DNA of 64,000 nucleotides, from NCBI RefSeq assembly GCF_000737515.1, contig NZ_CP006587.1:2227001-2291000 (forward strand), written 5' to 3'. The notes beneath the pieces were generated by a model. That model saw nothing but the letters and a program-made list of their open reading frames with translations. It was not told the DNA's origin and ran no database searches. Made by a program: the position numbers and the translations under genes. This document shows, piece by piece, positions 24,372 to 32,206 of this stretch (positions are counted from its first letter, which is position 1; the number at the start of each line of letters is the position of its first letter). The stretch comes from Hymenobacter sp. APR13 (GTDB taxonomy: Bacteria > Bacteroidota > Bacteroidia > Cytophagales > Hymenobacteraceae).

Positions 24372-24482
24372 CCCTAAGCCCTAAGCCCTAAGCCCTAAGC
24401 CCTAAGCCCTAAGCCCTAAGCCCTAAGCCCTAAGCCCTAAGCCCTAAGCCCTAAGCCCTAAGCCCTAAGCCCTAAGCCCTAA
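24372..24482. repeat. Tandem heptanucleotide array (CCCTAAG x 15.9)
   Basis: Fifteen exact copies of CCCTAAG followed by CCCTAA, without interruption. On the minus strand the unit is CTTAGGG. The last copy supplies the TAG stop codon of the methyltransferase gene (24479-24481). The unit resembles eukaryotic telomere repeats, but it is internal to a bacterial contig between two genes. It is likely prone to slipped-strand length change. Confidence 0.98.
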
Positions 24483-24973
24483 AACAGCGCCGTTTGCACG
24501 GTGGGCTGCTCGAAATCCAGCAGCCACTTCTTGCGCCAGAGGCCGCCGGCGTAGCCCGTGAGCTGCCCGCCCGCCCCGATGATGCGGTGGCAGGGCCACA
24601 CCAGCCCCAAGGGGTTCTGGCCATTGGCCGCCCCCACGGCCCGCACGGCGCCGGGGTTGCCAAGCTGCCGGGCCAGATCCAGGTAGGAAGCAGTGCGGCC
24701 GTAGCTCACGGCCGGTAGCGCCGCCCACACCCGCCGCTGGAAGTCGGTGCCTTGCTGCACGTCGTAGGTGAGCTGGAAGTCGCGCAGCTCGCGGCCGAAG
24801 TAGGCCTGGAGCTGGCGGTGGGCTTCGCGCAGCGGTGTGGCCACGGCGGCCGGGGGCGTAGGGGCCGGCGCGGCGTCCGCTTCCAGAAATTCTACGACGG
24901 CCAGGCCGGCATCGGAGCCCTGCAGGCGCAGGCAGCCGAGCGGCGTGGAAAGGTAGGCCTGCGTGTCATTCAT
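24479..24973 (-). CDS. ogt: Methylated-DNA--[protein]-cysteine S-methyltransferase
   Basis: 164 residues. It repairs O6-methylguanine by moving the methyl group to its own Cys. The active-site segment is VWPCHRIIG with Cys128; most homologues have VPCHR. Upstream are YGRTASYLDLARQLGNPGAV and RAVGAANGQNPL, the helix-turn-helix and Asn hinge, and GYAGGLWRKKWLLDFE closes the domain. An alternative in-frame start is 25006; the ATG at 24973 gives the typical MNDTQAYLSTPLG opening. The stop codon falls inside the CCCTAAG array. Confidence 0.93.
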   Translation of the reverse strand: MNDTQAYLSTPLGCLRLQGSDAGLAVVEFLEADAAPAPTPPAAVATPLREAHRQLQAYFGRELRDFQLTYDVQQGTDFQRRVWAALPAVSYGRTASYLDLARQLGNPGAVRAVGAANGQNPLGLVWPCHRIIGAGGQLTGYAGGLWRKKWLLDFEQPTVQTALF

Positions 24974-25006
24974 AGACCAGAGCTGAAGCGAGAAGGGAAA
25001 GGGCAA

Positions 25007-25244
25007 AAATGCAAAAAAAGCCTGCTCATCACCTCCCAGCCACGGAATATTGACGGTAATGGACTATACGGAGGAAAAAATTGGAAATGAACAGGTTGTC
25101 CGGAGCCCGGCAATGCAGGTGGAAAAAGAATGCTTTATATTGCTTCAGCATGCGGCAAGCGGCAGCTGGAAATAATGATTCCCAGTTGCTACTTCATCTT
25201 ATGCATGATGCATGCAATTCATTCATTTTTATACCTAACGCACT
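25007..25244. other. AT-rich intergenic region before the PA14 protein gene
   Basis: AT content rises from about 25050 to 25240. A dyad ATGCATGATGCAT/GCAT lies at 25201-25214. No TAnnTTTG match or coding region was seen. It is the likely promoter region for the GTG-started gene at 25245. Confidence 0.4.
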
Positions 25245-26888
25245 GTGCGACACCTACTGTTCTGTTTTGTAGCCGGCCTGCTCTCTACGGCCCCAGCACG
25301 GGGCGGAGCCGCCGTTTCGGGACCGGCCGGCCCGCCTACCGCGCCCGCCGCTGCCGGCGTGGGCGAAGGCACGGGCCTCACCGGCTCTTACTTCAACAAT
25401 GGCTCGCTGGCCGGCACGCCGCTGCTGCGGCGCGTAGATGCAGTAGTGGACTTCGAGTGGAAGGAAGGCATTCCGGCCCCCGGCGTGCGCAACGACAACT
25501 TCTCAGTGCGCTGGGAAGGGCAGGTGGAAGCCCCCGCCACGGGCCGCTACAAGTTCATCACCCGCTCCAACGACGGCGTACGCCTGTGGGTGAACGGCAA
25601 GCAGATCCTCGACAACTGGAGCGGCCAGGGCACCACCACCATCACCAGCGCCGAGGTAAGCCTGGCCGCTGGCGAGCGGGCCACCATCAAGGTGGAATAC
25701 TACGACCAGGAAGGCGAAGCCACCGTGCGCCTGCAGTGGGTGCGCCCCAACCAGGGGCCCCAGACGGTGCCCTCCGTGTATCTGTATCCGCTGGAAGGCC
25801 CGGGCATGCCGGTAGCGGCGCCGCCGGTGGCCATCACGCCGCCGCCAGCGCCGGAAACCAAGCCCGCCGTCGATAAGGCCGCCGCCAAAGCCGAGGCCAA
25901 GGCCAAAGCCGATGCCGAAGCTACGGCTGCCGCTGCTGCCAAGGCCACCGCCAAAACCGATGCGGCCAAAGCGGCTGCCGCGAAAGCCGCCGCTGCCAAA
26001 GCTACGGTGGCCGCCAAGCCCGCCGCGCCGGCCAAGCCGGCCGTAGCCAAAGCGCCAGCCCCGGCCAAGCCCGCGAAAGCCGAGGCTCCGGCGCCGGAGG
26101 CACTGGCAAAGACGCTGGGCATTCCGGGCGTGTTCACCATCATGGGCCGCACCGATGGCAAGCCCCTGGAAGTGCAGGGCGAAGCCCCCGTATCCAAGGA
26201 GCCGGGTTTGGCTTCTGCGCCCGCCGGGGCTCCGCAGTGGCAGATTGAGGAAGCCGGGGCCGGTTTCTACAAGCTCACGGTGCAGGGCAGCCGCAAAGTG
26301 ATGGAGGTGCTGGGCAGCTCCACGTCCAACGGCGCGCCCCTGAGCTTGTGGCCCTACTACAGCGGCAATAATCAGCTCTGGAAAATAGAAGACGCCGGCG
26401 ACGGCTACTACAAGCTCACGGCCAAGCACAGCAAAAAGGCCCTCACGGCCGGCACCGAGGAAGAAGGCGGCCTGCAGCAGCGCCGCTACGCCAGCAAGCC
26501 CAACCAGCAATGGAAGCTGCAGGCCGTGGCGCAGCAGCAACAGCAGTTCGCGGGCCCGCCCGCCGACGTGCCCGTGACGGGTGCCAACCGCCTGAGTGTG
26601 TACCCCAACCCCTCCAGCGGCGTGGTGCAGATGGCCTACCAGCTGGGCCAGGACCAGCCCATGGGCTGGGTGCTCTACGACCAGCGCGGCTCGGCCGTGC
26701 GCGTGTCTGACTACCGCCGCCAGACGGCCGGCTCGCACCACCAGACCATCGACTTCACGGGCCTGCCCTCCGGCGACTACAACCTCAACCTGACCGTAGG
26801 CGCTTCCACCACCCGCCAGATGGTGAGCATCCGCCGCCCCAACGCGGGCACCCCCGAAGCTACGCCGGAGCCGGAAGCTGCTAAATAG
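25245..26888 (+). CDS. Secreted PA14 / ricin-type lectin protein with T9SS tail
   Basis: 547 residues from a GTG start (upstream in-frame ATG at 25212 is closed by TAA). Order: signal peptide (1-23); PA14 domain (about 43-185, GLTGSYFNNGSLAGTPLLRR, RSNDGVRLWVNGKQILDNW); an Ala/Lys/Pro-rich linker (about 205-300, TolA-like); a ricin B-like beta-trefoil (about 310-435, three repeats ending in QWQIEE, QLWKIED, QQWKLQA); a T9SS sorting domain (about 455-530, LSVYPNPSSG). An extra acidic Pro/Glu tail (ATPEPEAAK) follows the sorting domain, which normally ends the protein. PA14 and ricin folds both bind carbohydrate, so an extracellular glycan-binding role is inferred; there is no catalytic domain. 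Confidence 0.88.
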   Translation: MRHLLFCFVAGLLSTAPARGGAAVSGPAGPPTAPAAAGVGEGTGLTGSYFNNGSLAGTPLLRRVDAVVDFEWKEGIPAPGVRNDNFSVRWEGQVEAPATGRYKFITRSNDGVRLWVNGKQILDNWSGQGTTTITSAEVSLAAGERATIKVEYYDQEGEATVRLQWVRPNQGPQTVPSVYLYPLEGPGMPVAAPPVAITPPPAPETKPAVDKAAAKAEAKAKADAEATAAAAAKATAKTDAAKAAAAKAAAAKATVAAKPAAPAKPAVAKAPAPAKPAKAEAPAPEALAKTLGIPGVFTIMGRTDGKPLEVQGEAPVSKEPGLASAPAGAPQWQIEEAGAGFYKLTVQGSRKVMEVLGSSTSNGAPLSLWPYYSGNNQLWKIEDAGDGYYKLTAKHSKKALTAGTEEEGGLQQRRYASKPNQQWKLQAVAQQQQQFAGPPADVPVTGANRLSVYPNPSSGVVQMAYQLGQDQPMGWVLYDQRGSAVRVSDYRRQTAGSHHQTIDFTGLPSGDYNLNLTVGASTTRQMVSIRRPNAGTPEATPEPEAAK

Positions 26889-26924
26889 CTGCCCCGCCCT
26901 ACGTAAGGATTCTCTGCCTTCACT

Positions 26925-26967
26925 GAAACAGCCCGCCCCGGATACCATATCCGGGGCGGGCTGTTTC
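26925..26967. terminator. Bidirectional terminator
   Basis: GAAACAGCCCGCCCCGGAT (26925-26943) and ATCCGGGGCGGGCTGTTTC (26949-26967) are perfect inverted copies, placed between the PA14 gene and the convergent PLD-like gene. Confidence 0.85.
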
Positions 26968-26993
26968 GTTGGGTTGGTGATGCGGGGGCTGAC

Positions 26994-27713
26994 CTAGCCC
27001 CGGAATTCCTCGAGGGCGTCCCACAGCTTGTTGAACTCAGTGGTGTAGCGCTTCACCAGCGTTTCGTCGTCGCTGATGAGCAGGTTTTCCAGGTTCAACT
27101 CGGCGGCGGAGCGGGTCCAGTTATAGGAGCCGGTCAGCACGGTGCGGTTGTCGGCCACGGCGAACTTGTGGTGCATGTGGTTGTCGGTGCGGTCGACGCG
27201 GATGGGGAGGCCGGCGGCGTGCAGCTGGCGCACGTCGGAGCCCCGGTCGTGGAGCTTGTCGTTGTCGGTGAGCAGGCGCACGCGCACCCCGCGCCGGTGG
27301 GCGGCCAGCACAGCGTCGGTCAGGCGGTCATCGGCAATCGTGAACACGCAGATATCGAGCTGGCGCGCGGCCTGCCCCAGAAACCGCCGGATGGCCGCCA
27401 CGCAGTCGTCGTTGGGGCTGAAGAACACCTCGGCGTGCGTGGCGCGGGCTGCCGCCGGTGCGGGAGCTGGCAGCAGCAGGGCGCTGGCCGCTTCCAGCCA
27501 TTCCACCACGGCCTTGTCCTGAAAGTTGTTGAACCGGTCGCGGGCCAGCCCGAACAGGCGGTGGCGCAAATCGGCGAGGCCGGCCGGGTGCTGGGCGCGC
27601 TCGGTGAGGCGCTGGCGCAGCTGCCGGGCCTCTTCGGGCGAGAGGGTGGAATCGGCGAAGGCGCGCTGGAAGTGCTGGAGCAGGTCGGTGGGGGAGTCGG
27701 GCCGTGGGTTCAT
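26994..27713 (-). CDS. Phospholipase D-like domain protein (single HKD motif)
   Basis: 239 residues. An N-terminal helical region (1-85) precedes a PLD-like domain with HMHHKFAVADNRTVLTGSYN, containing H-x-K-x4-D, followed by SAAELNLENLL. VFFSPNDDCVAAI and LDICVFTIADD are the usual first strands of Nuc/mitoPLD-type nucleases, which act as dimers because each chain has one HKD. There is no signal peptide. It is 5 bases downstream of the GH1-like gene, so probably co-transcribed, an unexpected pairing. A nuclease or phosphodiesterase is more likely than a lipase. Confidence 0.85.
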   Translation of the reverse strand: MNPRPDSPTDLLQHFQRAFADSTLSPEEARQLRQRLTERAQHPAGLADLRHRLFGLARDRFNNFQDKAVVEWLEAASALLLPAPAPAAARATHAEVFFSPNDDCVAAIRRFLGQAARQLDICVFTIADDRLTDAVLAAHRRGVRVRLLTDNDKLHDRGSDVRQLHAAGLPIRVDRTDNHMHHKFAVADNRTVLTGSYNWTRSAAELNLENLLISDDETLVKRYTTEFNKLWDALEEFRG

Positions 27714-27718
27714 GCGGC

Positions 27719-28924
27719 CTAAGATAGAGAAAGCGCCACCGAACCCGCCAGCTCCGGCGCGGCCTCAGCTACCAGCTGCTGCGCTTCGGCCAGGGCCTCG
27801 GCGTAGGGGGCGTGCAGCACCCGCAGCGGGGGCGCGTCGGGCCGCAGCACGGCATCCCAGAGGCCCGAGCGGTGCCACTCCCGCTCCGGAAAATCCCAGT
27901 CGGGCCGGTCTACGATGGGGTAGAGGCACACGCCCCACAGCGGCACGCCCAGGCGCAGGGCGGCGGCACATTCCTCGCCAATCATCCGGATCCAGCCGGG
28001 GCGGTCCTGGCCGGGGTGACTGGTTTCGGTGAGCACCACGGGGCAGTTGTAGCGGCGGTGGGCGGCGGCCAGCAGGTGGCGCAGCGGCTGCCAGCGCGGG
28101 TCGGCGGGCTCGTCGGCCCACGGAATGCGGCAGTGCGGGTCCAGCTCCCACTGGTTGTCGTAGTAGAAGTTGAAGCCCAGCATGTCGATATACTCGGGGC
28201 GGCCGCCCAGCTCGGGGCACAGTCGCCCGGCCAGCATGTCCACACTCTGGAACTGGTTGTCGTGAAACTCGGCGGCGCGCTGACGCTCCTGGCGGCTGGC
28301 CCCGGCCCGCGGCATGATGTTCACGAGCGGCTCGGTGGTCAGAATCCGGACGCCGGGGTCCAGCTCGCGCATGGCGGCCACGCCCTCAATGTAGGCCCGC
28401 ATCAGACCGCGCTTCACTTCCCAGCCCTGCCCCACGCAGTAGGGCGAGGTGCCGCGCACGTCGCCGCCCAGCCAGCTCATAAAGCTCACCTCGTTGATGG
28501 GCGTCACAATCAGCTCGCCCTCGGGGCGCACTTCGCGGTAGAAAGCCACGAAGGCGCGGCACAGCGCCGCAAAGCGCCGGGCAAACAGCGGGTGCAGCGG
28601 CGTGAGGTCGTCGGGGTAGCCGAAGTGGCAGATGTCCCAGACCTGCTGGATGCCGTGACGCTGGCCGGCGGCCAGCATCTGGCGCACGGCGCTCCAGTCG
28701 TATTGATAAGGCGTTTTCTCGATCTGGCTCCAGCGGATACCCTCGCGCACGGTGCCCAGCTGGTGCTGGTGCAGGGCCTGGTAGTCGTCGTCGATGAACT
28801 GCAGGTGGCCGGTCAGGGGCAAGAAATCAACCCGGTGGCCGAAGGCGTTGAGCTGGTCGGTGCATTCGTAGCCGGCCATCCAGAAGGAGTGAAACGGATT
28901 GGAGCGGGCAGTAGCAACAGACAT
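27719..28924 (-). CDS. GH1-like TIM-barrel glycoside hydrolase family protein
   Basis: 401 residues without a signal peptide. MAGYECTDQ, VREGIRWSQIE and VWDICHFGYPDDL are beta-glucosidase-like. The probable acid/base is Glu145 in TPINEVSF (normally TFNEP) and the probable nucleophile Glu300 in VVLTETSHPG (normally ITENG). It belongs to a cytoplasmic group distantly related to GH1/GH39; an activity assignment would be a guess. Length and motif order fit a complete barrel. The next gene downstream is the PLD-like gene after 5 bases. Confidence 0.78.
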   Translation of the reverse strand: MSVATARSNPFHSFWMAGYECTDQLNAFGHRVDFLPLTGHLQFIDDDYQALHQHQLGTVREGIRWSQIEKTPYQYDWSAVRQMLAAGQRHGIQQVWDICHFGYPDDLTPLHPLFARRFAALCRAFVAFYREVRPEGELIVTPINEVSFMSWLGGDVRGTSPYCVGQGWEVKRGLMRAYIEGVAAMRELDPGVRILTTEPLVNIMPRAGASRQERQRAAEFHDNQFQSVDMLAGRLCPELGGRPEYIDMLGFNFYYDNQWELDPHCRIPWADEPADPRWQPLRHLLAAAHRRYNCPVVLTETSHPGQDRPGWIRMIGEECAAALRLGVPLWGVCLYPIVDRPDWDFPEREWHRSGLWDAVLRPDAPPLRVLHAPYAEALAEAQQLVAEAAPELAGSVALSLS

Positions 28925-29050
28925 AGGAGCGCGGGTTGGTGAACGAAAAAAGCGGTGCGGCCCGCCCCGGAAGGATGGCCGTACCGCCTTGTGTACCGCA
29001 AAACCGCTGGTGGGGTTAGCGCAGAGCTTCGCCGCCGGCCCCGCCCGCCG

Positions 29051-30007
29051 CTAAATCTGCGGCGACACCGACGCATTGCCCAGCGGGCCGCGCTCCTTGC
29101 CGGCCAGCCCTTTGGCTTCAATGAAAATGCGCTTGAACTCGGGGTGTTTGGCCCGGATGGCGTCCTGCAGCGCATCAACCTCCTGTTCCACCTCCACGGC
29201 CGACAGGTGGTCGTGGAACTCCACGTCGAGGGCCAGCACCACGTCGTGCGGGCCCATGTACATGGTGAGGGGGCGGCGCACCTGCTCCACGCCGCGCTGC
29301 TGCCGCGCAATGGCTTCGAGGCTGTCGAGGGTTTCATCGTCTACGCCTTCGCCCACCAGCAGGCCCTTGGTTTTGTAAATCAGGAAGATGGCCACCGATA
29401 CCAGCAGAATGCCGATGCAGATGGAGGCGCCGCCGTCGAAGTACGGGTTGTTGAGGGCGTGCCCGAAGTACACGCCGGCCAGGGCAATGGTGAGGCCGAC
29501 CAACGCGGCCAGGTCTTCCATCAGGATGGCAAACACCGAGGGGTCTTTGCTGCGGCCCAGCGTGGCCCAGAAGCCGGCGTCGACGCGGGTTTTGTTGAAC
29601 TCGCGGAACGCCAAAAAACAGGAAATACCCTCAAACAGCATCGAGAGGCCCAGCACCCAGTAGTTCCAGGTGGGGTCGGTGATGGGGGCGGGGTGCTTGA
29701 GGTGCTCGATACCTTCGTAGAACGACATGCCGCCGCCCACCGAAAACACCAGCACGGCCACAATCAACGACCAGAAATACAGCTCCTTGCTGCGCCCAAA
29801 CGGGTGGCGGGCATCGGCCGGCTTCTCCGACTGCTTCACGCCATAGAGAATCAGCAGGCCGTTGCCGCTATCCACGAGGGAGTGAATGCCCTCAGACAGC
29901 ATGGCCGAGCTGCCGGTGAAAAAGGCCGCCACAAACTTGCTGATGGCAATGGCGACGTTGGCGCCAATGGCCCCGTAAATGGCAATCTTCGAAGAACCGG
30001 TAGACAT
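29051..30007 (-). CDS. Cation diffusion facilitator family transporter
   Basis: 318 residues with six hydrophobic helices and a C-terminal cytoplasmic domain. The TM2 site has His42 and Asp46 (HSLVDSGN). HPFGRSKELYFWSL follows TM2. The TM5 site is Glu164-Asp165 (LMEDLAALVG) rather than the canonical HxxxD, as in a known CDF subgroup. It exports a divalent metal (Zn, Co, Mn or Fe) in exchange for protons; the metal cannot be fixed from sequence. The start at 30007 is favoured, since the longer ORF to 30112 adds residues that are not membrane-like. Confidence 0.92.
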   Translation of the reverse strand: MSTGSSKIAIYGAIGANVAIAISKFVAAFFTGSSAMLSEGIHSLVDSGNGLLILYGVKQSEKPADARHPFGRSKELYFWSLIVAVLVFSVGGGMSFYEGIEHLKHPAPITDPTWNYWVLGLSMLFEGISCFLAFREFNKTRVDAGFWATLGRSKDPSVFAILMEDLAALVGLTIALAGVYFGHALNNPYFDGGASICIGILLVSVAIFLIYKTKGLLVGEGVDDETLDSLEAIARQQRGVEQVRRPLTMYMGPHDVVLALDVEFHDHLSAVEVEQEVDALQDAIRAKHPEFKRIFIEAKGLAGKERGPLGNASVSPQI

Positions 30008-30151
30008 AAGGTAAAGTGCGTGTGCCTGCTGGTACGCGCCGCATCGGATTGAGGTTGGAAATACAGGGACTGGTAGTCGGTTCGGCAGCGTAGAAGAGGT
30101 GGCGGCGAACATTCTTCGTTTCTGCGACTTTTACAGCTCCATTCCCCGCGT

Positions 30152-31525
30152 ATGCCCGACCTCGACCCCGCCGCTGCTACTTCCGAAACCACTGCCCCGC
30201 TGCGCCGCCGCCTGGGGCTGGTGCAGGCCACGGCCCTGAACATGATTGACATGGTGGGTATCGGGCCCTTCGTGACGCTGCCGCTGGTGATGGGGTTTAT
30301 GGGCCCAAACTTCCTGCTGGCTTGGCTGGTGGGGGCGGGCCTTAGCCTCGTGGACGGCCTGATCTGGAGTGAGCTGGGCGCGGCCTACCCCGAGGCCGGC
30401 GGTTCCTACCGCTTCCTCAAGCTGGCCTACGGCGAGCAGAAGTGGGGGCGGCTGTTCTCGTTCCTGTACGTGTGGCAGACGCTGGTGCAGGCGCCACTGG
30501 TAGTGGCCTCGGGCGCCATCGGCTTCGCGCAGTACTTCGGCTACCTGGTGCCGCTTACCGAGTGGTGGCAGCCTAAGCTGGTGTCGGGCACGGTGGTGCT
30601 GCTGCTGATTGCGCTGCTCTACCGCCGCATCGAGGACATCGGCAAGCTCGGCGTGATGCTGTGGATGGGCGTGCTGGGCCTGATGGGCTGGCTGATTTTC
30701 GGGGGCGTTACGCACGCCACGGTGCCGGTGGCGTGGCTGCCCGAGGGCGGCGTATCGGCGCTGCCGGGCGTGCTGCTCTCGGCCGCCATGGGCCAGGCCA
30801 CCGTCAAGACCATCTACAGCTACCTCGGCTACTACAACGTGTGCCATTTAGGCGGCGAAATAAAGGAGCCGCAGCGCGTGATTCCGCGCAGCATTTTCCT
30901 GAGTATTCTGGGCATCATGGCGCTGTATCTGCTGCTGAACTGGAGCGTGGGCTCTGTTATTCCGTGGCAGGAGGCGCAGCACTCCGAGTTCATCGTGAGC
31001 AGCTTCGTGGAGAAGATCTACGGGCCGCTGGCGGCGCAGGCCGCTACGGCGCTGGTGTTGTGGGTGGCGTTTGCCTCCTTGTTTGCGGTGCTGCTGGGCT
31101 ACTCGCGCATTCCGTACGCCGCGGCGGCCGACGGCGAGTTCCTGCCCATCTTCGCCAAAACCCACCCCACAAAACACTTCCCGCACGTCTCGTTGCTGAT
31201 TCTGGGCGGTGTGGGCTTCGTGTTTAGCTTGCTGTTCCGGCTGGGTGAAGTCATTTCAGCCATTTTGGCCATGCGGATTCTGGTGCAGTTCGTGGGTCAG
31301 GCTGTGGGGTTGGTGCTGCTGCGCCGCCGCAACGGCACGGCGCACTTGCCGTTCCGGATGCCGCTGTACCCGCTGCCGGTGGTGCTGGCGGTGGCCGTGT
31401 GGCTGTGGGTGTTCTGGAGCACCGGCCCGCAGTTCATGCTCTCCGGGCTGGCCGTTATCGGGGCCGGGGTGGGGGCATTTCTGCTCTGGAGCCGCCGGCT
31501 GGGCCGCTGGCCGTTCGGGCGGTAG
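30152..31525 (+). CDS. APC family amino acid permease
   Basis: 457 residues with about 12 transmembrane helices. The first helix motif MIDMVGIGPFVTLPLV and ELGAAYPEAGGSYRFL are typical of the amino acid-polyamine-organocation superfamily, and GGEIKEPQRVIPRSI is the conserved cytoplasmic loop. It imports an amino acid or related compound; specificity is unknown. Divergent from the CDF gene; no operon partner. Confidence 0.9.
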   Translation: MPDLDPAAATSETTAPLRRRLGLVQATALNMIDMVGIGPFVTLPLVMGFMGPNFLLAWLVGAGLSLVDGLIWSELGAAYPEAGGSYRFLKLAYGEQKWGRLFSFLYVWQTLVQAPLVVASGAIGFAQYFGYLVPLTEWWQPKLVSGTVVLLLIALLYRRIEDIGKLGVMLWMGVLGLMGWLIFGGVTHATVPVAWLPEGGVSALPGVLLSAAMGQATVKTIYSYLGYYNVCHLGGEIKEPQRVIPRSIFLSILGIMALYLLLNWSVGSVIPWQEAQHSEFIVSSFVEKIYGPLAAQAATALVLWVAFASLFAVLLGYSRIPYAAAADGEFLPIFAKTHPTKHFPHVSLLILGGVGFVFSLLFRLGEVISAILAMRILVQFVGQAVGLVLLRRRNGTAHLPFRMPLYPLPVVLAVAVWLWVFWSTGPQFMLSGLAVIGAGVGAFLLWSRRLGRWPFGR

Positions 31526-31540
31526 CTGGAGTGCTGGCCG

Positions 31541-32044
31541 CTACTCCACCCACTTCTCGTAGCAGAAAAACCGCAGGCCCGGCCGGAACGCCAGCGTGAT
31601 TTCGCCGGCGTAGCGGTAGCCCAGCTTCGGGAAAAGCCGCTGGGTAGCCTGGTTTTCGGAGTTGGTATCTACGCGCAGCACCCGCAGGCCCTGTTGCCGC
31701 GCCAGCACCTCGGCCTGGGTTAGCAGCGCGGCGGCCAAGCCGTAGCCCTGCGCCTGCGGATGTACGGCCAGGCGGTGCGTGACCAGAGCCGGCTCGTCGG
31801 CGTCCCAGTCGGCCTGGGCGTACTCGGCATCCTGGTCGTTGTGGGTGAGGGCGGCCACGGCGGCTACGCGGCCGTCCAACTCGGCCACCCAGAGGTGGCC
31901 CTGGGCAATATCGCGCCGGAAGACTTCTTCGTTCGGGTACTCCGCCGTCCACTGCCAGTTACCGGCCGCATTCATCAGCGGTACTACCTGCCGGATGAGG
32001 TCGAGAATGGCGGGCAGGTCGGCGGCGGTGGCGAGGCGGAGCAT
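31541..32044 (-). CDS. GNAT family N-acetyltransferase
   Basis: 167 residues: MLRLATAADLPAILDLIRQV opening, GHLWVAELDGRVAAVAAL strand, the acetyl-CoA loop RLAVHPQAQGYGLAAALLTQ (motif A) and DTNSENQATQRLFPKLGYRY (motif B). The substrate is unknown. The upstream in-frame extension to 32149 is encoded by the intergenic palindrome, so the ATG at 32044 is used. It converges on the APC gene, with 15 bases between stops. Confidence 0.9.
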   Translation of the reverse strand: MLRLATAADLPAILDLIRQVVPLMNAAGNWQWTAEYPNEEVFRRDIAQGHLWVAELDGRVAAVAALTHNDQDAEYAQADWDADEPALVTHRLAVHPQAQGYGLAAALLTQAEVLARQQGLRVLRVDTNSENQATQRLFPKLGYRYAGEITLAFRPGLRFFCYEKWVE

Positions 32045-32080
32045 TGTGAGAAGTTTACGGTGGACAGTGGTGAAGCAAAG

Positions 32081-32183
32081 AACGTCATGCAGAGGCGCAG
32101 CCGAAGCATCTCGCGTGCTGATGTTGAGATACCACTCCAACATCAGCACGCGAGATGTTTCGGCTGCGCCTCTGCATGACGTT
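32081..32183. repeat. Palindromic intergenic repeat, family A (copy 2)
   Basis: Arms 32081-32126 and 32138-32183 are inverted copies over 46 bases with one mismatch and an 11-base centre. The arm sequence matches the copy at 2952-3102 (AACGTCATGCAGAGGCGCAG and on to CGCGTGCTG). It lies between hemB and the GNAT gene, both on the minus strand. Confidence 0.93.
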
Positions 32184-32206
32184 CTGTTTTTACTTTCTCC
32201 CTCAGG

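Noticed and set aside
24372..24482. CRISPR array or true telomere
   Set aside because: Units are contiguous 7-mers without spacers, and the array is internal with genes on both sides.
31455..31952. Minus-strand ORF of 165 codons overlapping the GNAT gene
   Set aside because: Arg/Gly/Pro-rich alternate frame of the GNAT gene, which has full acetyltransferase motifs.
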